In this document: positions 12,301-27,169 of the stretch, in pieces
Layout of the letters: every line of letters starts with the position of its first letter
Numbering within the stretch: position 1 is the stretch's first letter
Assembly: GCA_026874595.1 (NCBI GenBank)
Contig: CM049318.1
Location: forward strand, 22,853,456 to 22,917,455
Origin: Sipunculus nudus
Taxonomy: Eukaryota; Annelida; Sipuncula; Golfingiida; Sipunculidae
Reading direction: 5' to 3'
Length of the DNA: 64,000 bases
The notes under the pieces: model-generated
What the model was told of the DNA's origin: nothing
Database searches by the model: none
Seen by the model: the letters and a program-made list of their open reading frames with translations, nothing else
Program-made: the position numbers and the translations under genes

Positions 12301-15300
12301 AATTTACTCTGTCCGATACATCTCATGGCGGAGGTACACTAGGCCGGAAAAAAATATGGGTAATTTTAAATCACTGACAGGTTTGCTTTCCAAAACAAGT
12401 GACCCATGGGTCATGACGCTCAGCTGACTGGGAAGAGATTTGTCAAAGGAAATTTTATCATCTAAATGGTAGTATATACCCATTCAACTGAAGCATCAAA
12501 CAGATTAACCAACAGGCCAAGATTGTGACTGTATTTATATATCTCAAAAATAGAGAAAAAAATGCATAAACTTTAAAAAAATACAGGTGGTTCCACCAGT
12601 CTGCAGAAACTAATAAAAACACTTAATGGTCAATATCCATGCAAATAATCATGGTGAACTCTGCATTAGTTGTTCAGATACTTCAGGTTTTGTATCAAAT
12701 TTTCCATTATTCTGAGGGATACTTCAGAGTCCTATAGCTTGAAGGATATGGGTAACAGAGACCTAATTTCACGTTTCCACAGACACTTTTCATGGGCCTC
12801 CTTGCATGACAAGAATGAAGATTCTAAGTCCTGTTGTTACAATTTGTGCCACGTTAACAGATGACAGCATCCTTAAAGGTCTCAAAAATAGAGAAAAAAT
12901 GGTAAAAATTTGAAAAAAATACAAGTGGTATCACCAGTCTGCAGGAACTGATGAAACATCTCTTGATTAATATGTATGCCAAAATCATGACCATCACTTT
13001 TGCAGTTATTGAGATGTTGCAGTTTTTGTATGAATTTGTTTACTATTCTGGGGGGGGGGTACTTTAGGGCCCCATAGTTTGAAAAATATGGATAACAGAG
13101 ACCTAATTTCTGGTTCCATGGAGACTTTTCATAGGACTCTCAGTGTGTCAAGAATTAAGATTCTAGGTCCAGTCTTTACGATTTGTGCCCTGTTAACAGA
13201 TGTTCACATTTTTAAAGGTCTCAAAAATAGAGAAAAAAAATCGTAAAAAATCGAAAAATACAAGTGGCGCCACCAGTCTGCAAACACTGATGAAACATCT
13301 CATGATCAATATGTGTGCAAAAAATCATGACCATCAGTGATGTAGTTAATGCGATATTGACGTTTTTGTATGAAATTGTTGACTATTCTGGGGGTGTACT
13401 TTGGGGCCCGATCGCTTGAAGGATATGAGTAACAGAGACCTAATTTCTAGTTTTCATAGAGACTTCTCATAGGACTCTCAGTGTGTCAAGAATTAAGATT
13501 CTAGGTCTAGTCTTTACGATTTGTGCCCTGTTAACAGATGTTCACATTTTTAAAGGTTTCAAAAATAGAGAATAAAATTCGTAAAAAATCGAAAAATACA
13601 GGTGGCGCCACCAGTCTGCAGGAAGTGATGAAACTTCTCATGATCAATATGTATGCAAAAAATCATGACCATCAGTGATGTTGTTAATGAGATATTGAAG
13701 TTTTTGTATGACATTTTTGAATATTCTGGGGGGTACTTTGAGGTCCCATAGCTCGAAGGATATGGGTAACAGAGATCTAATTTCTGGTTACCAAGGAGAT
13801 TTTTCATAGACCTCTCAGAATGTAAAGTTACAAGATTATAAGTCCAGCGGTTACGATTTGTGCCAGGTTAACAAACAGACGGACGGACAGACGGACAAAG
13901 AGTGATAGCTATAGCTCAGATGACTTACTGTCAGCTGAGCTAAAAAAGGACACGTCTCGCTGTTGTATTCCACTGGGGCGAATACCCATTCACATACACA
14001 GTGAACATATTTCTGTAGCCCCAGTGCCTACACATTTATTAGTCGCATGCATGTTAAGTGAATCACTAATTGCTACTTGGTGACCATCATTGCCTGCCCC
14101 AGCAGAGTATGCGTTCATTCGGGTTCCTGTGTTTTTAGGTGTGTTGTTGTGTATGTGTGGGTGTGTTTGTTCACGATATATCTCACTCACTCATAAACGG
14201 AATCTCATGAAGTTTTCAGGGCTTTTCGGGAAAGGACCAAGGAAGAATCAAAATTATGGTTTAGATCGGCCTCATAATCGGGGTCAGGGAAAGTCTTCCA
14301 GGAATATTTACAAATGTACAGCCACTTATAAACAAATTATCCTTGGAATATGGGCCGACTAGGTGAATGCAAACACGGGTTTGGGGGAACTTCTGCAGGA
14401 ATGATCCCGGGAGTTTGGGCAGAGTAAGACAATGCAAATATGTTTTGTGGAGTATCCTAAATTAAGGACCGCCCGCATGGCGGAGGCCTGCATTCCGGAG
14501 AATGCACATTTCTAGTTTATCATACCTTTCTCGGTGTGTCTTAGTGTATCAGTTACCTGTAGCACTTTGTTCATCCGTTTCAGGCTGATCATGTAGTCGT
14601 CGGTACACGCGATATCGGAGGGTGAATGTCCGTTCCCGACAACTCGCACCGTCTTATCATAACGCCGCGCTGCCTCCAATATCTGAAATTAAAATGTCAT
14701 AAGAATACAAATCGAAGTACCATTATATTTGTTCATATGGTTAACCATTGAGTATCCTTAAATGATTTTCCTGCACTTGCAATTTCAAAGTGAAATTCAT
14801 TTTATTTATTCTCTACTTGTAAAGTCCAAAGATAAAATTTATTAATGAATTCTACTTAACTGTGATTAAATAGTCCGTTAAATAAATAAGTCATCACAGT
14901 ATTGCTGCTACCTGGGCAAGTATTTCTTTACTCCTTTTATTAAGCCTGCATGCATACATCTTGAGCAATGTATATTTTCTAGGCTCACACATAATAACAT
15001 ATATAATAAAATCTATAAACAGTGCTAGTCATGTGTTTATCATTGGTGACATTCAGTCATTCACATGAAACACACCAGCGTTAATATAAATAACATTTTT
15101 TCCATACCTGACGGACTTGGCCAGCGGATTCTGGTTCAAAGTAGAGCTCGGGAAAAGAGGTGTAGGTCTCGGCCCAGTTTGTGTACTTGAAACCTTTGAT
15201 ACCAAGGTGCTACAATATATAGTGTTACGGAACCTAATATTAGATCACGTATGCGTGATGAACACAAATTTTGTAATGGATATAACAAAAATCAGATTCT

Positions 15301-18300
15301 GTAACACTAGGCAGCGGGAAATGTCTAGGGGAATGAATAAAGAAGTCAGTGGTTTTTTGTTAACAAATAACTATAATTTATTCCTAAAACAACCCTAACA
15401 ATACAATACAATAAGTCAATACAATTATACAGTGAAACAGCGGTATAGCAACAAGTCAATACAATACACAGAAAGATAATGGTCCAATACCTGAATACCA
15501 ACAGTGTCATCAAAATAAGTCCTTTGAATGTAAGCTCTCGGAGAATGACAGTCCAGTGGAAAGTTCTTGCAACAACACAGAATGTAAACTGAAGTCCAAT
15601 GTATAAAATCCAGGAAAGTTCTTGAAAAATCTATAATTGCCGCATTCGTCGAATAAAAACATCTTAGAATCTGACACGCTTCTGCGTCCGCTGGTATCTG
15701 CTCTGCTGTCTGCCCCCTGGTTCTAAAAACAGCCCATTATATACCTTCACACCTTCAGCCGGGAACCTTCTACTTCTCGAACATTCTACAAAGAACCCTA
15801 CTCCACAGTAAACAGAATTCTCCAGAAAGACATCGCTGTGTGTCCCTACACACACCAGGCTAATCACGTGACCCACGATCAAGCGTGAAAACTCCAGGCC
15901 CACATAACAACGAGAGTTCAACCAGTACGGAATGAAACAAAAACACGAGTTACGCCCGTGTCACATAATAGAACACCTGTAACAATAGACAACTAAATAC
16001 ATAACATAATGTAGAGTCCTCCCCTTTGGAAGCAGGGGCGTGACCGGAGGGGGAGGGGTTTGGTTGCAGGGGGTTACCCCCAGGCCCCCTCCCCCAGCCC
16101 CCCTCCCCACCCATCACCATCCCTATCTGACTTTCTAAGTGATATTGAGGTTAAACTTACCCAAAGCAGGAAAAATAATGGAAGGAAAATTGTTACGGGG
16201 TGCACATAAAAGCGGACCGAACTTTCTCACTAGTGAAGCTTGCTTTGCTAGCGAAGCGGAATTATAGATGTTCAAAGACTTTCATCTGGATTTTTTGCAT
16301 TTGGACTTTACTTTCTTGGTAGTAGGAACAATTTTCCACTGGACTGTCATTCCCCGAGAGTTCACATTTAAAGGACTTATCGTTGTGATGGTGCTGGTAT
16401 CCAGGCACTGTCCACATACATTATTTTCTCTGTGATTGTATTGACTTGTTGCTGTACCGCTGTTTTACTGAATAATTGTATTGATTTGGTGTATTGTATT
16501 GTTAGGGTTGTTTTAAGAATAAATTATAGTTATTTGTTAACAAAAAACAATGACTTCTTTATTCATTCCCCTAAACATTTCCCGCTGCCTAGCGTTACAG
16601 AATCTGATTTTTTTATCTCTGTTACAGAATTTGTGTTCATCACGCATACGTGATCTGTTTATATTAGGTTCCGTAACATAAAATTGGGGGCTTTCGTCGG
16701 GATGGTTTATAGTTTTCAAATTTATTAGGCCTTGATCTGGACACATTGTTTTATCATACATTGTTTACAAGATTACATATTGTTTACAGTACATTGTTTA
16801 CAGGATTTAACTCAGTGGTTTTTTGTTATTGTTTTGACATCTTAACATGGTAGATTTCAAACCTGAGACATTTGTTGACGATCCGGACCCTGATCAACTT
16901 GAACAGTTGTTGCGTTTGGGGCAACACTTAGGGCTAAGTGTTAAAAAAAGCTTTGAGAAAGCCTGATATCAATGCTAAAATCATGCACGACCTTATTAGC
17001 AAAGGTTTAATTGAAGAGACTGAAGTTGAAACATAAAAAAGACAGCCTTGCTATGCAATTAGAATTGAAAAAGCTGGAAATGCAACATGAGCTAGCATTA
17101 AAACAGTTAGAATTAGAAAAAGAGAGGGAAGAACGGTTAGAAAGAGAAAGACTAGAAAAAGAAATAGAAAGAGAAAGACTAGAAAAAGAAATAGAAAGAC
17201 ACAGACTGGAAAAAAAAAAAGAAAAAGAAATTGAGTTTAAACGACTAGAGTTAGAAAGACTTAAAGTAGAACGTAGTCTAAGTGCTGCCCCAACTCATAA
17301 TTTTAATGTTACTAAACACAATAGACTTGTCCTACCTTTTCAAGAAAAAGAGGTTGATAAATATTTCTTACACTTTGAGAAGGTAGCTGAAAATTTAAAA
17401 TGGCCTCAGGAAAATTGGACTATGCTGTTACAAAGTGTATTGACTGGCAAGGCCAGAGAACTTTATACAGAGCTTTCAGTAGAGGCTGCTGCTGACTATG
17501 ACCTGGTAAAACTGTTAATCCTAAAAGGTTATGAGTTAGTTCCAGAGGCTTACCGCCGGAAATTCAGAAATTGGGAAAAGCGCATAGAACAGACCTACGT
17601 TGAATTTGCTAGGACAAAAGAGCAGTTGTTTGATCGCTGGTGTAGTTCTAAAAATGTAATGAAAGATTATGGCAATTAACGCCAGTTGATTTTGCTTGAA
17701 GAATTTAAGCGCTGCATTAACGCAGATGTTAAAACTTTTCTTGATGAGAAAAGTCCTGAAACACTTGACATTGCTGCTCAATTAGCTGATGATTATTCAT
17801 TGACACACAAAATGTCCTTTACTAGCAAATCAAACAAGTCATTCACAAATAAGAATGTAAAACAGTATGGTCAAAAGAAGTTTACAGCGCAGTCACCCAG
17901 TACTAGTAGTCCTGATAGTTCAGCAAAGCCCATAGCTACACCTCAGTCCACGTCCACTGTGTCTAAGTCCAACAAAGACCAGTCACTTTCAAAGAAAATG
18001 TGTAATTACTGCAAGACGGAAGGCCATCGATTATTTGACTGCTGGAAACTTGCGAATACACCAAATAGCAAACCTTCTGGTTTTGTTTCAAAATCTACGC
18101 ATGGCATAGTACAAGAGCCAGGCTCTTTTCATGTAAATAAGGGGTACAACTCCTTTATTGACGGAGGCCCAAGTGCCGTCTGAATCTAAAGAAGAAGCCG
18201 TAGATTGCGGGGTAAAAACCTCAGTTGATTCCTGCGAGGAATTAAATAAGGCTAGGTCCTTTCAAGACTCCTACGAAGAGTGTTCTCTAAATGAGGCTAA

Positions 18301-20325
18301 GTCCTTTTATGACTCTTGCGAGAGTATTTCAAATGACGCCAGGTCCTCTTATGACAAACAAAAGTTTGTTTCTGCTGAGGAAAATTCCTCCGTTGACTTC
18401 CATGAGGAGTTTGATGATAAAAAGGATGTAGATTCCTTAGATGACTCTGAAACAGAGTTTATGACTGACACTGTCATTGTCAGTTCTTTGTTAGATGAGG
18501 TTGAGGTAGTAGATTCCTCTCCTGACTCTGAAATGGAGTTATTTGAGCCACTCATACATGATGGTTTTGTATCACTTTCGAGTGATTTTTCAGATTCTAC
18601 CCCTATTAGAATTTTGAGGGACACTGGTTCAGGGCAGACTCTCATGTTAGCAAACACTTTGCCATTTTCTAATAGGTCCTTTACTGATGCACATGCACAT
18701 GTTAATGGTGTGTTTTCAGACAGGCACACTTCAGTTTCGCTTCACAGTATCCATTTAAAGTCCGATTTGATTTCTGGGAATATTACTGTGGGCATAAGAA
18801 CTACTTTTCCCTCTAAGCGAATTCAGTTGCTACTAGGCAATGATGTTGCAGGTGATAAATACAGCCTGTACCAATAGTGACAGGAAAGCCTTCACTTGAT
18901 CAGGACACTGATCCGGAAAGTCAGGAAATTCCTGGTTTGTATCCTTTATGTGCTGTAACTAGATCTATGGCCAAGAAAAACACACATTAGGATAATGGTC
19001 CAGATAATAACACTCTGGGATTCACTAGTGACTCGTCTAATGACTCGCCCGTACAGGATGCAGCATTCTCAAGGTCAGAACTTATCGCGGAACAGCATAA
19101 AGACCCTGATATTTCATGTTTGTTTCCCAGGGCAGTTTCTAAAGATGAGCTGACGCAAAACCCAGTTTGTTTCTATGTTAAAAATGGAGTGCTTATGCGT
19201 AAATGGCGACCACTGTATGATGATTGGGCCATCAAACATCAAATAGTAATGCCCAAAAGCTTTCGCAGTCAAGTTCTAAGCATGGCACATGAGGCTCTTT
19301 GACTGGCAATTTAGGTATAAATAAAACTTGTAAGAAAGTTAGTACACACTTCTATTGGCCTAGCCTCAGGAAAGATGTTGTACAATATTGTGAATCATGC
19401 CATACATGCCAGATGTTAGGCAAGCCCAATCAGAATCCTTCTAAGGCCCCACTTAGGCCTATTCCTTCTTTAGAGGAACCATTCAGTAGGATTATTGTTG
19501 ATTGTGTTGGACCATTGCCCAAAACGAAATCTGGATATGAATACTTGCTGACAATTATGTGCGCATCTACCAGGTTCCCTGGGGCAATACCATTGCGCAA
19601 AATTAATGCCAAAAGGGTTGTCATAGCTCTGACCAAATTTTTTTACAACTTTTGGATTACCAAAATCCGTCCAGTCTGACCAAGGGTTAAATTTTATGTC
19701 TGGCTTATTCCAACAAGTTATGCTTGAGCTAGGTATAAACCTGTACAGCTCCACGCCATACTATCCTGAGGGTCAGGGCGCCCTCGAGCGTTTTCACCAG
19801 ACATAAAAAACATGATCAAGACTTATTGCTATGACACACAGAAAGACAAATGAATGAGGGGAAAATCCTGGGACGATCCCGGAGTCGAACCCAGCTCGGG
19901 GGCGAACAAGTCTGGCGTACCAACCGCTTCGCTAGCAAAGCAAGCTTCACTAGCGAGTCAGTTCGGTGCGCATATATGTCACCCCGTAACAAAATTTATT
20001 AGCAAAACATTAAATATATGTGAAGATTCATCACTATACACTTTCATCTGCAACACATCATGTAAAGAGATCAATATCGGGGATATTAGTTCTGAATTGG
20101 TCAAGAGAAGCAAGAATTCATTAACCCCAACTAATGATCAACTAACTTATAGTACAAACTGACTCATTCATCCTATATTTTCATCCACAATCAATTTCAT
20201 TAATGCTCCGGCAACTGCTCTTGTTTTGAGTATTAAACTGGTTACAATAAATTAAAATTCGAAGCTGATTCTGGGCAGAATCTTAAGTGTTCTTAGACTT
20301 CCTTCTCGAATTTTTTTTTTTACAA

Positions 20326-20410
<85 letters not shown>

Positions 20411-23400
20411 GTTTCGGTTGACAATGCATGGTAGTGCCAAAGATGGCAAGTCAGCTTTGAGCAGCGTCTGATGTGACTGAGTAGTTCCACTCTGGCATGA
20501 CAGTGTACGCTTGAATTGATGTAGATAGGACCATATAGACCTATTTCGAGCCAAAGCGAGGCTCCTCTGACGTAGGTCATTAATATTCAGTGGAGGCAGA
20601 AAGCTTGGGAAGCCCCTTGCCTCCAGCCTTTGCTTGTATAGCACTCCAGCACTCCAGCAAGCACCTAGGTGTTTCAATACTACAATAAAATCATGGTATC
20701 CAGCTGTTGTGTAGTTGGATGCACATCAAAGCACTGGACAAATCAAAGGGCGTCACACTACTCAGGATTCCAAAAGGCCCTAATAGTCCTGGGGCCAGTT
20801 TCCATAAGGATCCTAATTTCCAAGTTTGCTGCACCCCCCCCCCCCCCCGCCATTATTAGGTTTGATGCTAGTTTTCGTTGAAGTAATTAATAGATATGAT
20901 ATTTCAAACATTTCCTCCTGGAAAAGTGTCCACAAAGGCCTGAAATTGACAATTTTAAAGACTAATTTTGGTACAGATATTTAAAATAAATAGGCCTATA
21001 ATGGGTTAATGACCAGGGTTCACACTTGGAAAGTTATCTTGTGAAATGTATAGTGTTAAACTCAATCAGAGCTACCCTTTCTACCTAAATTTGATGGGCT
21101 GAATCCGATCAAAAATAATTGCGTAACTCTCTTTTTCACCATCAAACTTTAATATAAAAATGCATTTTAAAACCTTAATTTTGGGTAGGCCTATAATCTG
21201 GCAAACTATCCTAATCATCAATTCGATCAGCTTAGTCCAGTAAAATAGTCAATTCATTTACAAGTCTTGTTTTAAATTTAAAAATTCACGTTTGAAGATA
21301 GTTTATTGAATAAAATAAATATCGAATAATGTTTATGAAATAAATATCGAATAATGTTTATATTTTGAGTATTAAGTCAGTTTTTGAGCTTAAGCACAGC
21401 AGAATTTTGACGGGTACGTTCCAGTAAAACAGCATGGGGGTATTCATTTTATTTTTTCTAAATTTGTTTAAAATCAGGTTTAATTGAAATATTTTACTTA
21501 AATCTTGAATTTTAATATATTTTTTTTAAATATTACAATTTTGAATACATTTATATACATTACCTTCATGATTTGAAGTCAGTAGCATAGCAATACTTTT
21601 CCACTGAAACGGCACGGGGAAGTTTTAATGTAATATTGCGAAAAAGGGTGACAAAATAAGACCTTGCACAACAAAATTAACACAATTTCATGGACAAAAT
21701 CCAAAGAAATTGTGTCAAAATATTTCGAATCTATAACTTGAAACATATAGTGCGTTGAAATCTAAAATATGCACATGTTGGATGAACACATCTTTATTAA
21801 ATTTAAAACCAGCAGGAGAGCAAAGAGATTTATTTTAAAATAAATTTTATTAACGGACCTCTATAGTTGAGTATTTTTAGATACTTTTCAATGAAATGCT
21901 TGTTAATTGTCTTGCTTAACTTACATAGTTACATTATTTCAATCTTCAAATTTTGTTGAAAAGTTTTAAAATGTTTATATTTAATGTATACTATGGCATC
22001 TTGTTTTAATTTTGTATTGTGCACAGGACAGCAAAATCTTGGGAGTGATTATTGCATTGAAACATAATTTTATTTGTATTATTCATTTTCATAATAATTT
22101 GTTTGTCAAATTTAAAATCTCAAATTTCGAATGTATTAATAAAAGCGGCCATGAAGTAAGCATTTAGAACAGAACCTGATTTTGGATAAAATTCAGGCCT
22201 TAGGCTTTGTGTAAAAAAAAAAAACTGCCGAAGCTACCAAAGCAGCACAAGGTGGGCCTTGTACATAGTTGCCCTATCAGACATGCGTTGGCTGGGAAGT
22301 ATACATCTGCCTTTAGGTAGCTGCAATTACCATACTCAAATTACAGCACCTTCTTTGCATGACCACATACAAAGTAATTGTATGAGGGCAGTGCCTTGTA
22401 TGACTTCATTGGAAACCTTGATAAAAGGCCAGTGCTCTTAATCCACAAAGTGTTAATAGATGTCAGGGTACAGCTCAGGCCAGCATCTGGGATTGTCTGC
22501 CCACATAGAACCCTCAATAGCATATGGATCAGGCAGCACTGTACCATCATCTGTGGTCAGTTTGCTCATATACACCTGCTGGTGTTAATTGCTGGGCATA
22601 TGAGATGCTTTGTAAACTTAAGTTGAGTTTGATTGTGAACATTCTGAAGGAAGCGTGAAGGCAGCCATTGTCCTACTCATTGGAGTGACCAGTGCTGGGC
22701 AATGTTTTGCCTCCAGCAGGAAACCCAGTGCATATCAATGAGGTCAGGTCATATTACAATGAGCGCGGGGAAATAGGTCTATAGTGCACGGTTATATCAC
22801 GGTTATTCCACGGTTATATGTGTATGCGGAACGTATATGCGTATGCGGTACGTATGTGTATTCAGTACGTATACGTATGCAGAACCTATTTGCGTATGCG
22901 GTATGTATGCAGCAACAGCGGGCGTTTAGTATTGAGCTGCGTGAGTAGAGACGTCATCTGCCGCAGGATTAACCTATCACTGACGTCAAGGTCTGAAATT
23001 TACCTGTAGTTAATATGCTATGGGTTTTCCATTGCTTTACTAAGCGATCAGAATGTGCTGCATACAGGCATGCTTATAAAACTAGTGGCACATGGGCCAT
23101 GACGCTCAGCCATAAAATCATGAATTTTGTGAAGATTCGTTGGAAATGTCTGGTTTATGAGAAAACTCTGCAAGAAGGAATGACATGTCAAATTTCAGAC
23201 CAATACCGTGAACCCCTCCTTAAATATGAGCAATTTTCACCTAAAACATATGTACGGATGGAAGCCACAGGACAACAATTGCAGATGGCGCCACCAGTCT
23301 TGTGAACAAGATGGAGGAGTCCATGATATATGAACATGCACAATTTAAGGCCAATACGGCTCACCTCTAGCTCCTAAGAAAAGAGCATACATTTATTCTA

Positions 23401-26400
23401 TGGACACAGGAAGATAGGTAGCGCCACCAGTCTGGTTTACGAGAAAATTATTAATGATGGAAGGACATGCCAAAATTTTAGACCAATACCTTGACCCACT
23501 CCTGAGATATGAGCAGTTTTAACCCAAATCACATGTAGGGATGGAAGCCACAGGAAACGAGTGCAGGTGGTTCCACAAGTCTTGAGTAAAAGATGGAGGA
23601 GTCCAAGATCTATGGATTTCGACAATTTCAGGCAATTACAGCATATCACTCCTGAGAAAAAAAAGCATTAATTTATTCTACAAAAACAGGAAGGAAAGTG
23701 GCGCCACCTGTTTGGCTTATGAGAAAACTCTCCTTTTTGAATCTCCTAGATGCCAAATATCAGACCAGTACCTTAAACCACTCCTGAGCTTTTGAGCAAT
23801 TTTCACCTAAACCACATGTACATGTATGCATAAATGCCACAGGAAAACGATTGCAGATGGCACCACCAGTCTTCAGTACAAAATGGAGGAATCCAAAAAC
23901 TATGCACAGTTTCAGGCCAATATGGCAAATCACTCCTGAGAAAAAACTGGGAAAGAAGGTGGCACCACCTGTTTGGTTTACGAGAAAACTTTTCAAGATG
24001 GATGGACATGCCAAACTTCTGACCTATATCTTGAACTATTCCTGAGATATGAGCAATTTTCACCAAAAGCAAATATACTGATAGACGCCAGGCAAAAACC
24101 ACTGCAGAAGGTGTCACCAGTCTTATTTACGAGATGTAGGTATTGAGGATCTATGAACATGCACAATTTCAACCAAATACATTGAAAACCCCTAAAACTA
24201 ACAGATTGAAAATGACCAGATGGGCACCATGAAAAACGTATTGTAGGGTGCGCCACCAGTCGCGATTATGAGATGGAAAGATCCAAGTTCGTGTTGCACC
24301 GAAAGGGTTGCTGGTGGTGCCACCTGTCTTTGTTAGGCAAAACAACATAGTTGAAGGAACAATTATGCTGGGTTTTTGAAAGATCGGTCCAAGGGTCTCA
24401 GAGGAGTTCTCTGGAAACTAACGCAGAGTTTTTGTGTCAATGCATTAGTTGTTCAGATACTTAAGCTTTTGTTTCAATTTATTTAATTATTCTGAGGGGT
24501 ACATACAAGAGCTCCATAGTTCAAAGGATATTGGTAACGGAGACCTAATTTCAGGTTCACACTGAGACTTTTTATGGACCTCCCATGATGTCAAGTGAGA
24601 AGATTCAAGGTCCAGCGATTAAGATTTGTGCCCTGTTAACAGATGACAGCTTCTTTGAAGGTATCAAAAAAAAGGAGAAAAAAATTCGTAAAATAAGGAA
24701 AAATACCGGTGGCACCACAGGATGTTGAGAAACTGAAGGAACACTCCATGACCAATATTCATGCAAAGAATCATGGTGATAAATGCATAAATTATTCTGA
24801 TACTTGAGCTTTTGTATGAAATTTTAATTATTCTGAGGGGTACTTACAAACCCAACAGCTCCGAGGATATGAGTAACAGAGACCAAATTTCATGTTTCCA
24901 CAAAGACTTTTCATGGACCTCCCTGGATGTCATGTAGAAGATTCAAGGTCCAGCAGTTACGAATTGCGCCTATTAACAGATGACACCTTCTTTGAAGGTA
25001 TGAAAAATGGAGAAAACAAAAATTGTAAACATTAATTGTAAACATGTCAAGTTCGAAGATTCCAGGTCCAACGGTTACGAAGAAAAAAATCTTAAAAAAT
25101 AGAAAAAATACAGGTGGCGCCACCAGTTTGCTGGAACTGATGGAACTCTCCATTATCCATATTCATGCAAAAAATCATGGTGGTCAAGGAAGTAGTTATT
25201 CTGGCTCTGAAGCTTTTGTATCAATTTTTTTTATTATTCTGGGGGGTACTTACGAGTCCCATAGCTCGGAGAATATAGGTAACAGAGACCTAATTTCAGG
25301 TTTCCAAGGAGATTTTAATGGACCTCCCTTGATGTCAAGTAGGAAGATTTCAGGTCTAGCGGTTACGATTTGTGCCCAATTAACGGATGGCCGGACGGCC
25401 AGACGGACGCCGGACAAAGAGTGATCGCTATAGCTCAGATGACTTTCAGTCAGCTGAGCTAAAAACGCATACGCACTGCATATCATTAATGCAATCACTT
25501 CGAGGGCAAATAATATGTACAATTTACAGCTGCATATACATTGGGATCCCACAATTACGACCACCCTGGGGACTGAGCAAAGTGGTCGTAATTTGGGGGT
25601 GGTCGTATTTGCTAAATTCTTACCTTGGTCGCATATAACACGCCGATGATTACAATGTGTATCATTGTGTATGTATTGCATATCTTTAATGTGAATAATA
25701 GCAAAATATTTTACTTAGCGGAGGAGCCTTATAAGAAGGCTTTTTGTGTGTAGCTTAAAAGAAAAAAAATGTTCTATATATTAATTCATGATAAACTAAA
25801 AATACATAAACACATAGGAAAGTGACTGATGTTTAACGCATAATTACACTAGAGGCAATACGGAGACAAGATACTGAATATATATATTGAACATATACGT
25901 GTCTGTCATATATTTAGCCTCCTGCTTGAGTATATATAGCGTGCACTTGAGTTTTACTAACGCTAAACTGCCAAGTCTTATGGCGCTGACTGCATCCTAG
26001 TGCAAGCAATTTAAACGCACACTGAACCAGTTGAGAAATAAACTGATAGCGATCTATCTGACAAGGCGAGACAATGTGGGGGATTTGCCCATATGCATGC
26101 TTTATTTATAGATTTTACTGACTGCTCAATACTCAGTGTGAGTAAGGAATGAGCACAATTAGGATTAAATATGTCGTTGATTTGTCCAAACGAGGATCAA
26201 ACAATATGTGATGAGTAGAAAAATTAAGCTCTCACCCCCGCACTTAAGGTAGCTGTAATACAGGTGATCGCTGAGGGACAATTATCATCGCTAGCTAAAG
26301 ACCCAGGGCAATTTGATCTTTTGTCGCCCATTTCCGTCATCCCTCGTCCGCCATTTGTCGTCTCTGTTCACACCTACCCGCTTTTTTTTTTCCAGTCCGC

Positions 26401-26475
26401 ATCCGCACTCATCTTTTTTTCATATTAAAAACACTATTATCTTTCACGTAAGTTAATATATATATATTAATATAT

Positions 26476-26570
<95 letters not shown>

Positions 26571-27117
26571 TAGCATAACGCAAATTTTGTGATTTTCCGC
26601 ATCTCCTCTGATACCACTGTACAGGTTGCGTGATTTTCGACATACAAATGTTCCGGGTTTGTCCGAAGAGATTCCACTCACCTTTATCCGCAAATTTGCG
26701 GATTATGTGCATGGTTAATAATTTTAGTATTTGCCCCTATGGGCGTCCCTTTTCTTGGTGCGTTCAGACCTGGTAGCACAACCGCCATAGAGTATGTTGG
26801 CTCTATGCGGGGATTTCGTGCAATTCGCGGTCACTGGCCGGAATAATGCCCCTTGGTGAGCCTTTCTCAAAAGACAACCTCCGCGCGGGGACAGGATCTT
26901 TTGTGCACAAGGAGTTCTCGCATGAAGAGAATGCTTAACAGGGGGAACTTTGAAAGAATCGTAATTACCCGAATGGCATTGCAGGGCGGACAAAGGATAG
27001 AGGGAGGAGAAAGGGCCGTTATCAGTTGCGCATCCAGAAAATCGTGGGGGGGGGGGGGGGTAATATTTCGTTGGCGTTTGATGGGAAATTTTAAAAATGT
27101 ATTTCAGTGTTTAAATA

Positions 27118-27169
<52 letters not shown>

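Larger units (their letters stand above)
16191..19992 (+). mobile_element. Decayed Gypsy-type (Gmr1/SCAN-like) LTR retroelement with rearranged 3' end
   Basis: An LTR at 16191-16678, a primer-binding-like site, then gag, protease and integrase remnants on the plus strand. No reverse transcriptase is seen. The right boundary is not a direct LTR but an inverted copy of the first 68 bp of the left LTR (19925-19992), preceded by a tRNA-like sequence. The unit is bounded by AAAT on both sides, a possible but AT-rich target duplication. The order protease-integrase without an intervening RT fits the Gmr1 group, where integrase precedes RT; the RT would then have been lost with the 3' end. Confidence 0.75.

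Noticed and set aside
18349-18729. 126-codon antisense open frame over the retroelement protease region
   Set aside because: Shadow of the acidic plus-strand frame; no family resemblance.
19855-19945. Functional tRNA gene on the minus strand
   Set aside because: A and B boxes are good, but no acceptor stem or clear anticodon arm can be formed.
26409-26712. IYIYIY-rich open frames over TA tracts (also near 27100, 30800, 31000, 33000, 62800)
   Set aside because: Translation of microsatellite DNA.
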